Of a DNA stretch of 14,562 bases, positions 1-7,800 are shown piece by piece. This stretch comes from JAKPQD01 sp029572965 (GTDB lineage Bacteria > Bacteroidota > Bacteroidia > Bacteroidales > DTGW01): assembly GCA_035374585.1 (NCBI GenBank), contig DAOSPF010000071.1, positions 1 through 14,562 on the forward strand, written 5' to 3'. How positions within the stretch are numbered: the stretch's first letter is position 1; each line of letters opens with the position of its first letter. A program made the position numbers and the translations under genes. The notes under the pieces were generated by a model. The model ran no database searches. It was not told the origin of the DNA and saw only the letters and a list, made by a program, of their open reading frames with translations.

Positions 1-2057
1 ATCATGCCTGTACTCTTATCTTTATAGGCCGAGTTAGGCAAAAATTCGCTTCCCTGCAAACCATTGCTCACGTTAAATGTTTTTACTTTATAAGAAACTT
101 TATTAAACCTCGACAATCCTTTTGAAGTGCTAATCCAAAGGTTTTCATTATTATCTTCGAGGATACTGCAAATATATCCATCAACCAAACCGTTATTTTC
201 AATATTAAAAAGCTTGAACGATGGTTTTTTATTGCTATTGAGCATTTTATTCAGGCCCCGCGATGTGCCTATCCACAATTCTCCTTTTTTATCTTCAAAA
301 ATAACATTGACCTCATTTGAGCTTATCGAAAGGCTATTTTGAGCATCATAGCTATACCGGACAAAACAATCATGCTCTCTGTCGTATTTATTTAACCCGC
401 CACCCACAGTAGCAATCCATAAAACGCCCTGACGGTCTTCTATAATTGAAGAAATTATATCGCTGCCAATACTTGCAGAGTCTAAAGGATTATGTAAATA
501 TTGTCGGAAGGCGTTTTTAACCGGATCATACCTGACAAGCCCGCCATCATAGTTGCCAAGCCAAAGGTAACCAAACCTGTCCTCGCAAATAACCTGAATG
601 TGAGTATCTGAAGCTTTGGCAGGGTCATAGTAAAACCTGTAAAAACGCTTATTGGCCAAATCAAACCTGTTCAGCCCCGATTCGGTGCCTATCCATATTC
701 TGCCTTTTTTGTCGGTAAAAATTGCTTTTATTGAATTGTTGCTAATACTATAAGGATTTTCAGGTTGATATACAAAATGTTCCCAGGTATTTGTTTTCTT
801 ATTAAAATAATTAAGCCCTCCAAAATTTGTACCCACCAAAAGGTTGCCAGCTTTATCAATACAAAATGCACGTACAGCCCTGTCATTCATACTATTTTGT
901 TGGCCAGGTTGAATGTTGATGTGGTTAAACTGCATTTTTCTTTTATCAACTTTATTGAGCCCATAATTGGCAGTACCTATCCACAATACCCCGGTTTTAT
1001 CTTCAAATATGGCATAAATAGTATTGCCACTAATGCTGTTGGGATCAAGCGGGTCATTCTTAAATTGATAAAATTTGTCTTTTTCTGCTTTTTGATTATT
1101 ATTTTCTTCACTGTTATAAATGAGTTGATTAAGGCCTCCACCCCATGTACCTATCCAGAGGTTGCCAGAAAAATCTTTGTACAACCTATATACCTTATCA
1201 CTTAAAATGCCGTTTTTATCGCTTTTATCAAACCTGTACCTGACAACCCTGTTAGAAGGTTGTTCTATTTTGTTCAGCCCGGCTTCCCATGTGCCTATCC
1301 AAATATTTCCATCTTTGTCTTCACAAATTGAGGTACAGTTATTATCACTCAGGCTATTAGCATTACCGCGTTGGTGATATATATTGTTAAAAAGCTTTTT
1401 AGCTGCATCCCATTTGCTTACCCCGTTTTTAGTAGCTATCCAGATATTCGTTTTCGAATCCTGGTAAATAGTATTTACATTATCGTTGGCTAAAGAATTT
1501 TGGTTTAATGAATCATAAACATAATGTACAAAGCTAATTTTTTGAGGCAAAGTATTGTTTTTTAAATATTTTGCTTCTATCACGTTGACACCTCCCCCCC
1601 AGGTAGCAATCCAAATATTTCCCTGGGGATCTTCATAAATGGTATTTATTAAATTATCGCTAATACTATGTTTATCTGCGGGATTGTGGCGATAAGAAAC
1701 AAAAGCATCTTTTTCTCTGATGTACCTGTTAAGGCCTCCGCCCCATGTGCCTATCCAAAGATCCCCGGCCTTGTCCACCATTAACGATTTGATAAAATTA
1801 TCGCTAATACTATCGTCACTTTGTCTGCTGCTTAAATAAGTTTTAAAGTGGCTTCCGTCGTATCGGTGTAAGCCATAATATGTACCTAACCACAAAAAAC
1901 CTTCTTTATCCTGCACTATTGCTGTAACTGAAGTTGAAGGCAACCCTTGTTTTTCGGACAAATGTTCAAAGTTTAATTTACTCTGTGAGTGCAGACCAAT
2001 GCATAATAAAAGGAATAGACCTGTAAAATATTTGGGGGGGCATTTAATGGTCAGCAT
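1..2057 (-). CDS. Two-component-regulator propeller sensor protein (N-terminal part, runs off left edge)
   Basis: I translated this frame by hand from the ATG at 2057 and it stays open to the window edge (685 whole codons, no frameshift). Residues 1-26 look like a Sec signal peptide (hydrophobic FTGLFLLLCIGLHSQS). After it come 13 beta-propeller blades of the Reg_prop type, each about 45-50 residues and carrying a W-I/L-G-T-x-x-G-L-N-x-Y-like motif, for example FLWLGTYYGLHRYD around residues 54-67 and several NIWIGTWGGGLN variants. Most blades also share an S-I-S-D-N step and an acidic E/Q-D-K-x-G step. A 14th blade begins at the edge (GLQGSEFLPNSAYKDKSTGM), which matches the usual pair of seven-bladed propellers. 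In Bacteroidota this domain is normally followed by Y_Y_Y, a membrane helix and an output module (histidine kinase with or without receiver and AraC domains, GGDEF or PP2C). That part lies outside the window, so the output class is unknown. The ligand may be a glycan, as in hybrid two-component systems, but this is inference. No good Shine-Dalgarno precedes the start. Confidence 0.9.
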   Translation of the reverse strand, partial: MLTIKCPPKYFTGLFLLLCIGLHSQSKLNFEHLSEKQGLPSTSVTAIVQDKEGFLWLGTYYGLHRYDGSHFKTYLSSRQSDDSISDNFIKSLMVDKAGDLWIGTWGGGLNRYIREKDAFVSYRHNPADKHSISDNLINTIYEDPQGNIWIATWGGGVNVIEAKYLKNNTLPQKISFVHYVYDSLNQNSLANDNVNTIYQDSKTNIWIATKNGVSKWDAAKKLFNNIYHQRGNANSLSDNNCTSICEDKDGNIWIGTWEAGLNKIEQPSNRVVRYRFDKSDKNGILSDKVYRLYKDFSGNLWIGTWGGGLNQLIYNSEENNNQKAEKDKFYQFKNDPLDPNSISGNTIYAIFEDKTGVLWIGTANYGLNKVDKRKMQFNHINIQPGQQNSMNDRAVRAFCIDKAGNLLVGTNFGGLNYFNKKTNTWEHFVYQPENPYSISNNSIKAIFTDKKGRIWIGTESGLNRFDLANKRFYRFYYDPAKASDTHIQVICEDRFGYLWLGNYDGGLVRYDPVKNAFRQYLHNPLDSASIGSDIISSIIEDRQGVLWIATVGGGLNKYDREHDCFVRYSYDAQNSLSISSNEVNVIFEDKKGELWIGTSRGLNKMLNSNKKPSFKLFNIENNGLVDGYICSILEDNNENLWISTSKGLSRFNKVSYKVKTFNVSNGLQGSEFLPNSAYKDKSTGM

Positions 2058-2305
2058 AAGTGTTTTCTTATTGTCCTTATAAATTTAATATACTTTTTTT
2101 TAATCTACATACATTCTTTCCATTTTTAATAACATATTAAACTTTATATTTTGAGCAAAACAAAGAAACTATCCTGCCTTTTAAAGGCTTTTAAATTACG
2201 TCATTTAAGCAGTTAATTCTACTTTGAATATATTGAAACCATATTGTCCGGTAAATAAAATAGATACTTATAAATACTAGTAATATTGTTGATTAGAAAC
2301 TGGTC

Positions 2306-2672
2306 GCCCCGCCAGGGCTTAATTTTAACGATGCTTAATTTTACTACAAACAGGACGTCGCTAAGCGACTAAATAATAGCAGCGTAGCTGCGAACTGTTT
2401 GTAGGACAACCAAATACACCCAATGCTTCTAAGCCGCATAGCGGCGAACTGTTTGTACCGGACAACAATGACATTGAAATACAATTACATATAGTTAAAT
2501 AGTTAAAATATAAAGGTAAAAAAGCAACGTAGTTGCAACATCTTTGTAGTTCAATAAAACTGCCATAGTCATCAGGTACGATGCACCGATATAGCATATT
2601 ATATGTTTCGCCACTAAGAGGCTTAACATTTACAGGCAACAATTTTCTAAAAAGATTTCGCAGCAATGCGGC
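2306..2672. repeat. Cluster of seven short stem-loop repeat units in two orientations
   Basis: This lies in the 673-base stretch 2058-2730, in which I see no gene. Each unit is a 5-bp stem with a 3-base loop followed by a tail resembling AACTGTTTGTAG. Plus-oriented units start at 2379 (GCAGC gta GCTGC), 2433 (GCCGC ata GCGGC) and 2524 (GCAAC gta GTTGC). Their tails are GAACTGTTTGTAG, GAACTGTTTGTAC and AACATCTTTGTAG. Minus-oriented units lie at 2357-2369 (GTCGC taa GCGAC, with CTACAAACAG beside it at 2344), 2306-2318, 2610-2622 and 2660-2672; the last three have one stem mismatch each and degenerate tails. The stem sequences differ but stay paired, so the fold is conserved rather than the bases. 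This resembles a dispersed repeat I recall from other Bacteroidota intergenic regions; it has no standard name that I know. A 106-codon minus frame across it (2361-2681) is probably fortuitous. Confidence 0.7.
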
Positions 2673-2730
2673 TAACAGCAAGGGTTAACTAATCTGTCAA
2701 GGTAGAATTAACTATCTGTACGATAAAAAA

Positions 2731-3309
2731 TCACATTTTATACCTTACCCCAAAACTAAAATTAAATATGTCAGCAGGCTTAATTTTCTTGTTTTTCAGG
2801 GCATACCAGATTTTATAATCAACAGTTCCTAACTCTGAATACAACGCAACACGACTAACTCTCTTATCAACAGACAAGCACCGGGCATTACACCCTACCA
2901 AAGGCATGAGGTGCAAGGCATTGGGCAAATAGTAGTCATCAGGATATAAATCGGGGTAACGAATGTAAGTGTTCGAAGTAATGCCGTACAATACACACAT
3001 GCCGGCATAAGAGCCCAATTCAAGGCTTGACAACTGTCCTTGCACAAACTGGTACGATGCTTTTATGGCAAAAGAATGTACCCTCACGCCATTGAGCCGC
3101 TTGGGCAAATATCCATAATTGAGGTCAACATACAACTTGTCATCCATGTATGTTTGGCCCATCCCTACAGAAAGCAGTCCAATATTGCCGGCATATTGTA
3201 CTTTCATGTAAGTTGGCCCCTTAGGCTCTATTACTGAATCTTTGTTGTTTTGTGCATAAATGCAGCTTGTAGAAAACAGTATGACCAATAAGACAAGTAA
3301 TAATAACAT
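2731..3309 (-). CDS. Small outer-membrane beta-barrel protein, function unknown
   Basis: This is a 192-residue exported protein. Residues 1-19 form a signal peptide (LLLLVLLVILFSTSCIYA) with probable signal peptidase I cleavage around YAQ-NN. The mature part alternates polar and hydrophobic residues with many Tyr and Gly (LYVDLNYGYLP, HSFAIKASYQFV, SSLELGSYAGMCVLYG). It ends in FNFSFGVRYKM, close to the aromatic last strand expected for BAM-inserted barrels. That gives roughly eight strands, the size of small OmpA/OmpW-like barrels, but I do not recognise a named family. The start lies 7 bases after the stop of the metallophosphoesterase gene, so the two are surely cotranscribed. The partner being a lipoprotein suggests a shared envelope role. 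Cys residues at about 136 and 140 might form a disulphide. No catalytic motif is visible. Confidence 0.8.
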   Translation of the reverse strand: MLLLLVLLVILFSTSCIYAQNNKDSVIEPKGPTYMKVQYAGNIGLLSVGMGQTYMDDKLYVDLNYGYLPKRLNGVRVHSFAIKASYQFVQGQLSSLELGSYAGMCVLYGITSNTYIRYPDLYPDDYYLPNALHLMPLVGCNARCLSVDKRVSRVALYSELGTVDYKIWYALKNKKIKPADIFNFSFGVRYKM

Positions 3310-3316
3310 TTTAAGG

Positions 3317-4144
3317 TTAATTTAACTGTTCAATAATAGCCTTATCATGGACAATACTAACAACAAAGCAGCTTTTATCCTTAACACAGCCAGAAACTAT
3401 ACTATGAATACCGTTCACCTTTTTATCAAGAAAACTATGATCATGCCCATAAATGCATAAAATGGTATTTTGTGGAGTTACAATCTGATCAAATACAAGC
3501 TTATTTAAGCCTTCCATCTGATCTGACCAGGGGGGGATATGGGCCAATACAATATGTTTGTAAGCGCTGTCGGCCATTTCCTCTTTCAACCACTCGTACT
3601 TAGGCGATTTGTTGTTGTTTTCCCAAATAATATCATCAAACATCACAAACTTGTACCGACCAACAATAAAGGACATATTGGGTTGGCCAAATACCTTATT
3701 GAAGATAACATAGCCATTTGAGCGATAGTCGTGATTGCCTATTACAGTAAATATTGGATATTTGCAATGCTCTACAGCATCAAGGTACCAAATATACTCC
3801 TGGGACAAACCGGCCTTGGTTACGTCGCCACAACAAACAACAAATTGCAATCCCTTTTGAAGGTTAATTTTATTTATGATTTCAGACAGTTTATCGTAAT
3901 CGTTATGTGAATCAGAAAACACGGCAAACTTAAGAGTATCTTCATCGAATGCAACTAATGATATATTTTCAGCCCTTACTGTATTAAAAACACTTGTTTT
4001 TACATTAGCATCGTAAGGGCTATACTCTATCATGTCAGAGCATGAACAAAAAACTATCATGTTTATGCACGCTATAAAGATTAGGCTTCGTAATATTTTT
4101 AAATTAAATGGCATGCTTGAAATTTTTAAAAATAAAGCTTTCAT
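3317..4144 (-). CDS. Calcineurin-like metallophosphoesterase lipoprotein
   Basis: This is a 275-residue predicted envelope phosphoesterase. With the ATG at 4144, the dimetal-site motifs appear in the expected order: D78-S-H80 (FSDSHND), G106-D107 (CCGDVTK), G136-N-H-D139 (IGNHDY), H202 (LAHIPPW) and G233-H-D-H236 (YGHDHS). These are all the ligands of the calcineurin-like fold, so the enzyme should be active on a phosphomonoester or phosphodiester; the substrate is unknown. The N-terminus has a hydrophobic stretch LIFIACINMIVFCSC, with C35 the likely lipidated residue. The frame can be extended upstream to a TTG at 4192, but that gives an implausibly long n-region. A start at the ATG at 4114 (MPFNLKILRS) would give the most typical lipoprotein signal. 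None of the three starts has a convincing Shine-Dalgarno. It is the first gene of an operon with the barrel protein. Confidence 0.88.
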   Translation of the reverse strand: MKALFLKISSMPFNLKILRSLIFIACINMIVFCSCSDMIEYSPYDANVKTSVFNTVRAENISLVAFDEDTLKFAVFSDSHNDYDKLSEIINKINLQKGLQFVVCCGDVTKAGLSQEYIWYLDAVEHCKYPIFTVIGNHDYRSNGYVIFNKVFGQPNMSFIVGRYKFVMFDDIIWENNNKSPKYEWLKEEMADSAYKHIVLAHIPPWSDQMEGLNKLVFDQIVTPQNTILCIYGHDHSFLDKKVNGIHSIVSGCVKDKSCFVVSIVHDKAIIEQLN

Positions 4145-4423
4145 TTTTTGTTTTGCATTAAAGTAGTTTATTTTACTACTTAGACCTTCCAAATTTTTGA
4201 AAACTCAAAGGCCACCTGACTAATTCAACACGTATATATATGAAACATCAAACAAATTTGTATAATAATAAAAAAACAAAAATTAGAATATCGGCAAAAT
4301 GGACAAAAAAGGGGTTAAAACACTTACAATCAGCAGTCAAATGTGACTAAAAAAAACATACAACTAAAACAAAACTGCCCTCTTTATTAATCATCATCAT
4401 TGTTTTTTTACTTTTGCAAAAAA

Positions 4424-4486
4424 GGCCCCGGGAAACCAAGAACAATTAAATAGAATGAAAAACCAAACAAAAACAACCCGGGGACC
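4424..4486 (-). repeat. Palindrome-ended repeat, copy 1 (terminator-like, 44-nt loop)
   Basis: The ends pair as GGCCCCGGG (4424-4432) and CCCGGGG-A-CC (4477-4486), with one bulged A. They are flanked by an A-run on the left and TTTT on the right, so the stem can extend and either strand ends in a U-run. This is the signature of a bidirectional intrinsic terminator. The 44-base loop is unusually long for one. The first 37 bases match copy 2 at 36 of 37 positions, including the loop half AAACCA-GAACAATTAAATAG. It sits just after the stop of the small ORF at 4503-4706. Confidence 0.75.
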
Positions 4487-4502
4487 TTTTATATTCTATA
4501 TA

Positions 4503-4706
4503 TTATATCCTTCTAAACAAGACAAACCCATTATTTATCTCTTTATTAGCCCAAGCCTTTAACCAGTCATCAATAAAGTTTGAACAAAAATGATAATCAT
4601 TAAAATAAAAAGAAATAAAACATTTCCTTAAGTGGACAAAATAAGGTATAAAGTGACTATTGTCACCGTTGAATTTTGTTATATTATTTTTACTAAACCA
4701 GTTCAT
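4503..4706 (-). CDS. Doubtful 67-residue ORF between the two palindrome-ended repeats
   Basis: The ATG at 4706 opens a 67-codon frame rich in aromatic residues (Phe, Tyr, Trp, His) with a basic end (FVLFRRI). It has no signal peptide or recognisable motif. The segment DDWLKAWANKEINNG reads like a folded, amphipathic protein stretch, which is the main reason to keep it. Against it: no Shine-Dalgarno at the right distance, no clear -7 element, and a composition that any AT-rich DNA could give. It lies exactly between the two repeat copies and has the same strand as the flanking operons. It may be a real small gene, a decayed remnant of a longer one, or chance. Confidence 0.3.
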   Translation of the reverse strand: MNWFSKNNITKFNGDNSHFIPYFVHLRKCFISFYFNDYHFCSNFIDDWLKAWANKEINNGFVLFRRI

Positions 4707-4759
4707 AAACTTTATTAAAATATTTACCTTTTTAAATCAAAAACAGCATCTTAAAGAAA

Positions 4760-4825
4760 GGCCCCGGGAAACCATGAACAATTAAATAGAATGAAAACCA
4801 AAACCAAAAAAACAAACCCGGGGCC
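4760..4825 (-). repeat. Palindrome-ended repeat, copy 2 (probable efflux-operon terminator, 48-nt loop)
   Basis: The ends pair perfectly: GGCCCCGGG at 4760-4768 with CCCGGGGCC at 4817-4825. On the minus strand the stem begins 8 bases after the TAG of the RND-TolC gene and is followed by TTTCTTT, as for an intrinsic terminator. The loop is 48 bases. It shares the AAACCA-GAACAATTAAATAG-AATGAAAA core with copy 1, although loop sequence should not matter to a terminator. Both copies face the same way, 336 bases apart. Termination of the efflux transcript is the simplest role; the loop conservation is unexplained. Confidence 0.75.
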
Positions 4826-4833
4826 ATGTTTTT

Positions 4834-7800
4834 CTATTTATAATTATTTATTGCCTGCAAATAGCGGGCTTTCTTTATCTGGTAATTACATTTTGCTTCG
4901 GTAAGGCTGTTCTGCGCATTAAGATAAGCAGACTGCGCCTCAAGCAAATCTGACATGCCCGACACACCAGCTTTATAGTTATCTGAAGTAACCTTGAGGT
5001 TTTCTTTAGCCTGTTCTACGGACTTTTCGGCAATAGAAACCTGAAAATAGTCTTCGTTCAGGGCATTCTTAGCCTGCGTTATTTGTAGTTGCATCAGCTC
5101 AGAAGTTTCGGCCATTTTATATCTGGCGCTTTCTATTTTTGCTTTACTTTCTTTAATCTTGTGAGCTCCTCCCCACCAGTCGCTAATAGGAATACTAAGG
5201 GTAGCAAATACAAGCCCGTTAGTCTTTTTACTATTCATTGCATCGGCATAAGTACCGGCAGCACCAACAGACAACTGCGGAAGATATTCGCCAGCAACCA
5301 TGCGTTTTTGAAGCTCTTCTGCCTTAATGGCTTTTTCAAGCATCTTATATTCATTTCTGTTTGTTACTACCAACTCGTTATTATCCACATATATCTGAGG
5401 GCTTTCAATTTTCAAAGTTGAGCTGTCGAGAACCATTGCGCTATCGTACTTACATCCAATATGCTGACACAAAGCCATTTTGCCCAGAGCAATACCGTTG
5501 GTAAGTTTTATACGGTCAACCATTAGTTCGTTTTGTTTTAGCTGCACTTTTAAGAGGTCTGTTCGTTGAACCAGCCCGGCCTTATAAGCAACATTGACAT
5601 CTTTGTATAGCGTGTCAAGCAATTGTATATAACTATCCAGAGTCTTTAGTTTTTCACCCAAATTGATTACAGACCAGTACAACTCTTCAGTTTTTACAAG
5701 CACTTCGGTAGTTGTCATAGCTTGTTTCTCGCGGTTTATATCCAAAGCAGCCTGAGCCAACTTGTTACCATTGATAATGCGCCCTCCTGCAAACAATGGC
5801 TGTACAACAATAACATTGGCTATATTCAGGTAATTCAAAACGTTGACAGGTGTTTCAGGGAAATAAGCAAATTGTGTTGCCGTAGCTAAAGTTGCAGGAT
5901 TGCCATTATAAACCGGAAGGTTCATTTGCGGAATTTTGGCTTTTATCAGGTAATCGTTCAGTTTTATAGCAGTAGCGCTGGCGCTCACTTTGGGAAAATA
6001 ATTGGTAAAAGCGTTCTTTTTAACCTGTTCAGATTGCACTACATCGCTTACCGCTTCTTTTATTTGATAATTGTTTTGCAGGGCAAGCACCTTACACGAA
6101 TCTAATGTCAACACTTGTGCATAAGCTTTATTGGGCAGAAAAATAAACAGCAACAAGCCAACGGAAGCCCCTTTGACAAATTTTCCCGAAGGGACAGACC
6201 AAAAACCAGGTTTCTTGACTTTATCACTATATGTCCACGAATATAAAATTGGCAGGATGTACAAAGTCAATATCATAGACACCAGAAGCCCAAAGCAAAT
6301 AACAGAGCCCAATGGCCCCCATAGAGGCGAACGGCTTATAATCATAGGAATAACACCTACCGAGGCCGCAGCAGAAGTAAGGAATATTGGGCGCATACGT
6401 CGCTTACCGGCAGCAATAGCAGCTTCATGGACCGATATCCCCTTATTTTCGTGTAAATCGCGGGCATAATCAATAAGGATGATGCCATTACGGACCACCA
6501 TACCGCAAAGACTTGAAATACCGATAAAAGCTGTTAAGCTAAACGGATAACCCATCAATTTCAGACCAAGTACTGCCCCCGGAAGTGTCAACAGCATAGA
6601 TGACATAATAAGCAGCGAAAGCTTTTCTTTCTTGAACTGGAATAACAAGATAAAGAATATGAGCACAATGCTTAAAACAAGCGCAATGGTCATTGGCGTA
6701 AACACATCCTGTTGCCCTTCATAATCGCCGCCATAATTGATAGAAGTACCTTCGGGAAGCTCAAGTTTATCTATCTGAGGTTTAATTTCATCAAACATCT
6801 TGGCTGCAATACCTGTCAGATCATTATCTATAGATATAGTCAACGTTGGGGTGCCATTGCGGTGCACAATGGTCCCTTCTGTCCACTCAGGCGAAAAACT
6901 GGCAAAAGAGCGTAATGGTAATGCTGTAAAACTTGCAGGAGAAGTAATATACTGATTTTCTATAGTTGTTATGCTCTTACTTTCTTTGGTCTCTTGCGAC
7001 AAACGAACCTCAACCGGGTAATCGTCTTCCCATATAGTAGTTAAAGGTATTCCATCGAGCCCAAACATAAGCGATGTAGCCACAAGGCCTTTGGAATAAC
7101 CCATCCTGTTTGCCTTGTCGCGATCAAGGTTCACCTTTACCGATTGTTGCTTTTGGTCCCAGTCTGTTCGCATCCAGGCTATATGCTTAGTGTTTTTTAG
7201 GATACTATCCACCTTAGCTTCTACAGCCCTGATATCTTTTATCGAGTCGGAGCTTATCCGTATTTCTATAGGGTATTTATTGAGCTGCAATACCAATATT
7301 TTAAATTTTACATGGGCATTTTCAAACCTGTTGGCATACTTCTCGCTATAATCGTTTACTATAGCGCGTGTAGCCTTATCCGAAACAGTATTGACGAGCA
7401 ACTGGCCATAATTTGATGCTGGCATATTGGGGGCATAAGCCACCTGAAAACGAGGCGAACTGGTACCAATAAAACTGGTTACATTCGTAACACGTTTATC
7501 TTTAAGCAACAGGTTTTCCATGCTATCCATCACAGCAGCAGTACTTTCGAGTGATGCCCCTGTGGGCAGGTAAACCTCAACAGCAAACTGGTTGCGCTCT
7601 AATTCAGGAAATAGTTGCTGATCGGTATTTTTGAACAATATAGCCGAAAATATTATTAATATCACTGCTGCCCCAAAGACCATTCTGGGGTGTCGAAAAA
7701 CCTTTTCTATCGAATTGTCAAACTTTGTCTGCAACCAATCGAGGAAAGTTTTGCCTTTCTTTTTATTTTCTTGTGTTTTCAAACCTTTTTTGATAAAAAC

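Larger units (their letters stand above)
4145..4833. other. Intergenic region between the efflux and phosphoesterase operons
   Basis: This 689-base AT-rich stretch separates two minus-strand operons. It contains two copies of a palindrome-ended repeat (4424-4486 and 4760-4825) and a doubtful 67-codon ORF between them. The part next to the phosphoesterase gene (4145-4423) should hold that operon's promoter, but I find no exact TAnnTTTG element on the minus strand there. A weak inverted repeat AGTCA/TGACT at 4335-4348 is followed by As rather than Ts on the plus strand, so it does not look like a terminator. Confidence 0.6.

Noticed and set aside
765..1377. Plus-strand frames of 146 and 71 codons opposite the propeller gene
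   Set aside because: They are antisense to repeated W-I-G-T-encoding DNA, which yields periodic open frames. The minus frame is continuous and domain-rich.
2361..2681. 106-codon minus-strand frame in the spacer after the barrel gene
   Set aside because: It spans the stem-loop repeat units, its residues simply read through the repeat tails, and it has no signal, domain or ribosome binding site. Repeat-derived spurious frame.
4335..4348. AGTCA/TGACT hairpin as a terminator
   Set aside because: The stem is only 5 AT-rich base pairs, and the following run is A rather than T on the plus strand; on the minus strand the Ts come before it.
4424..4825. Integron cassette with attC sites
   Set aside because: The spacing and palindromic ends are reminiscent, but there is no GTTRRRY/RYYYAAC core pair, no internal second stem pair and no integrase in view.
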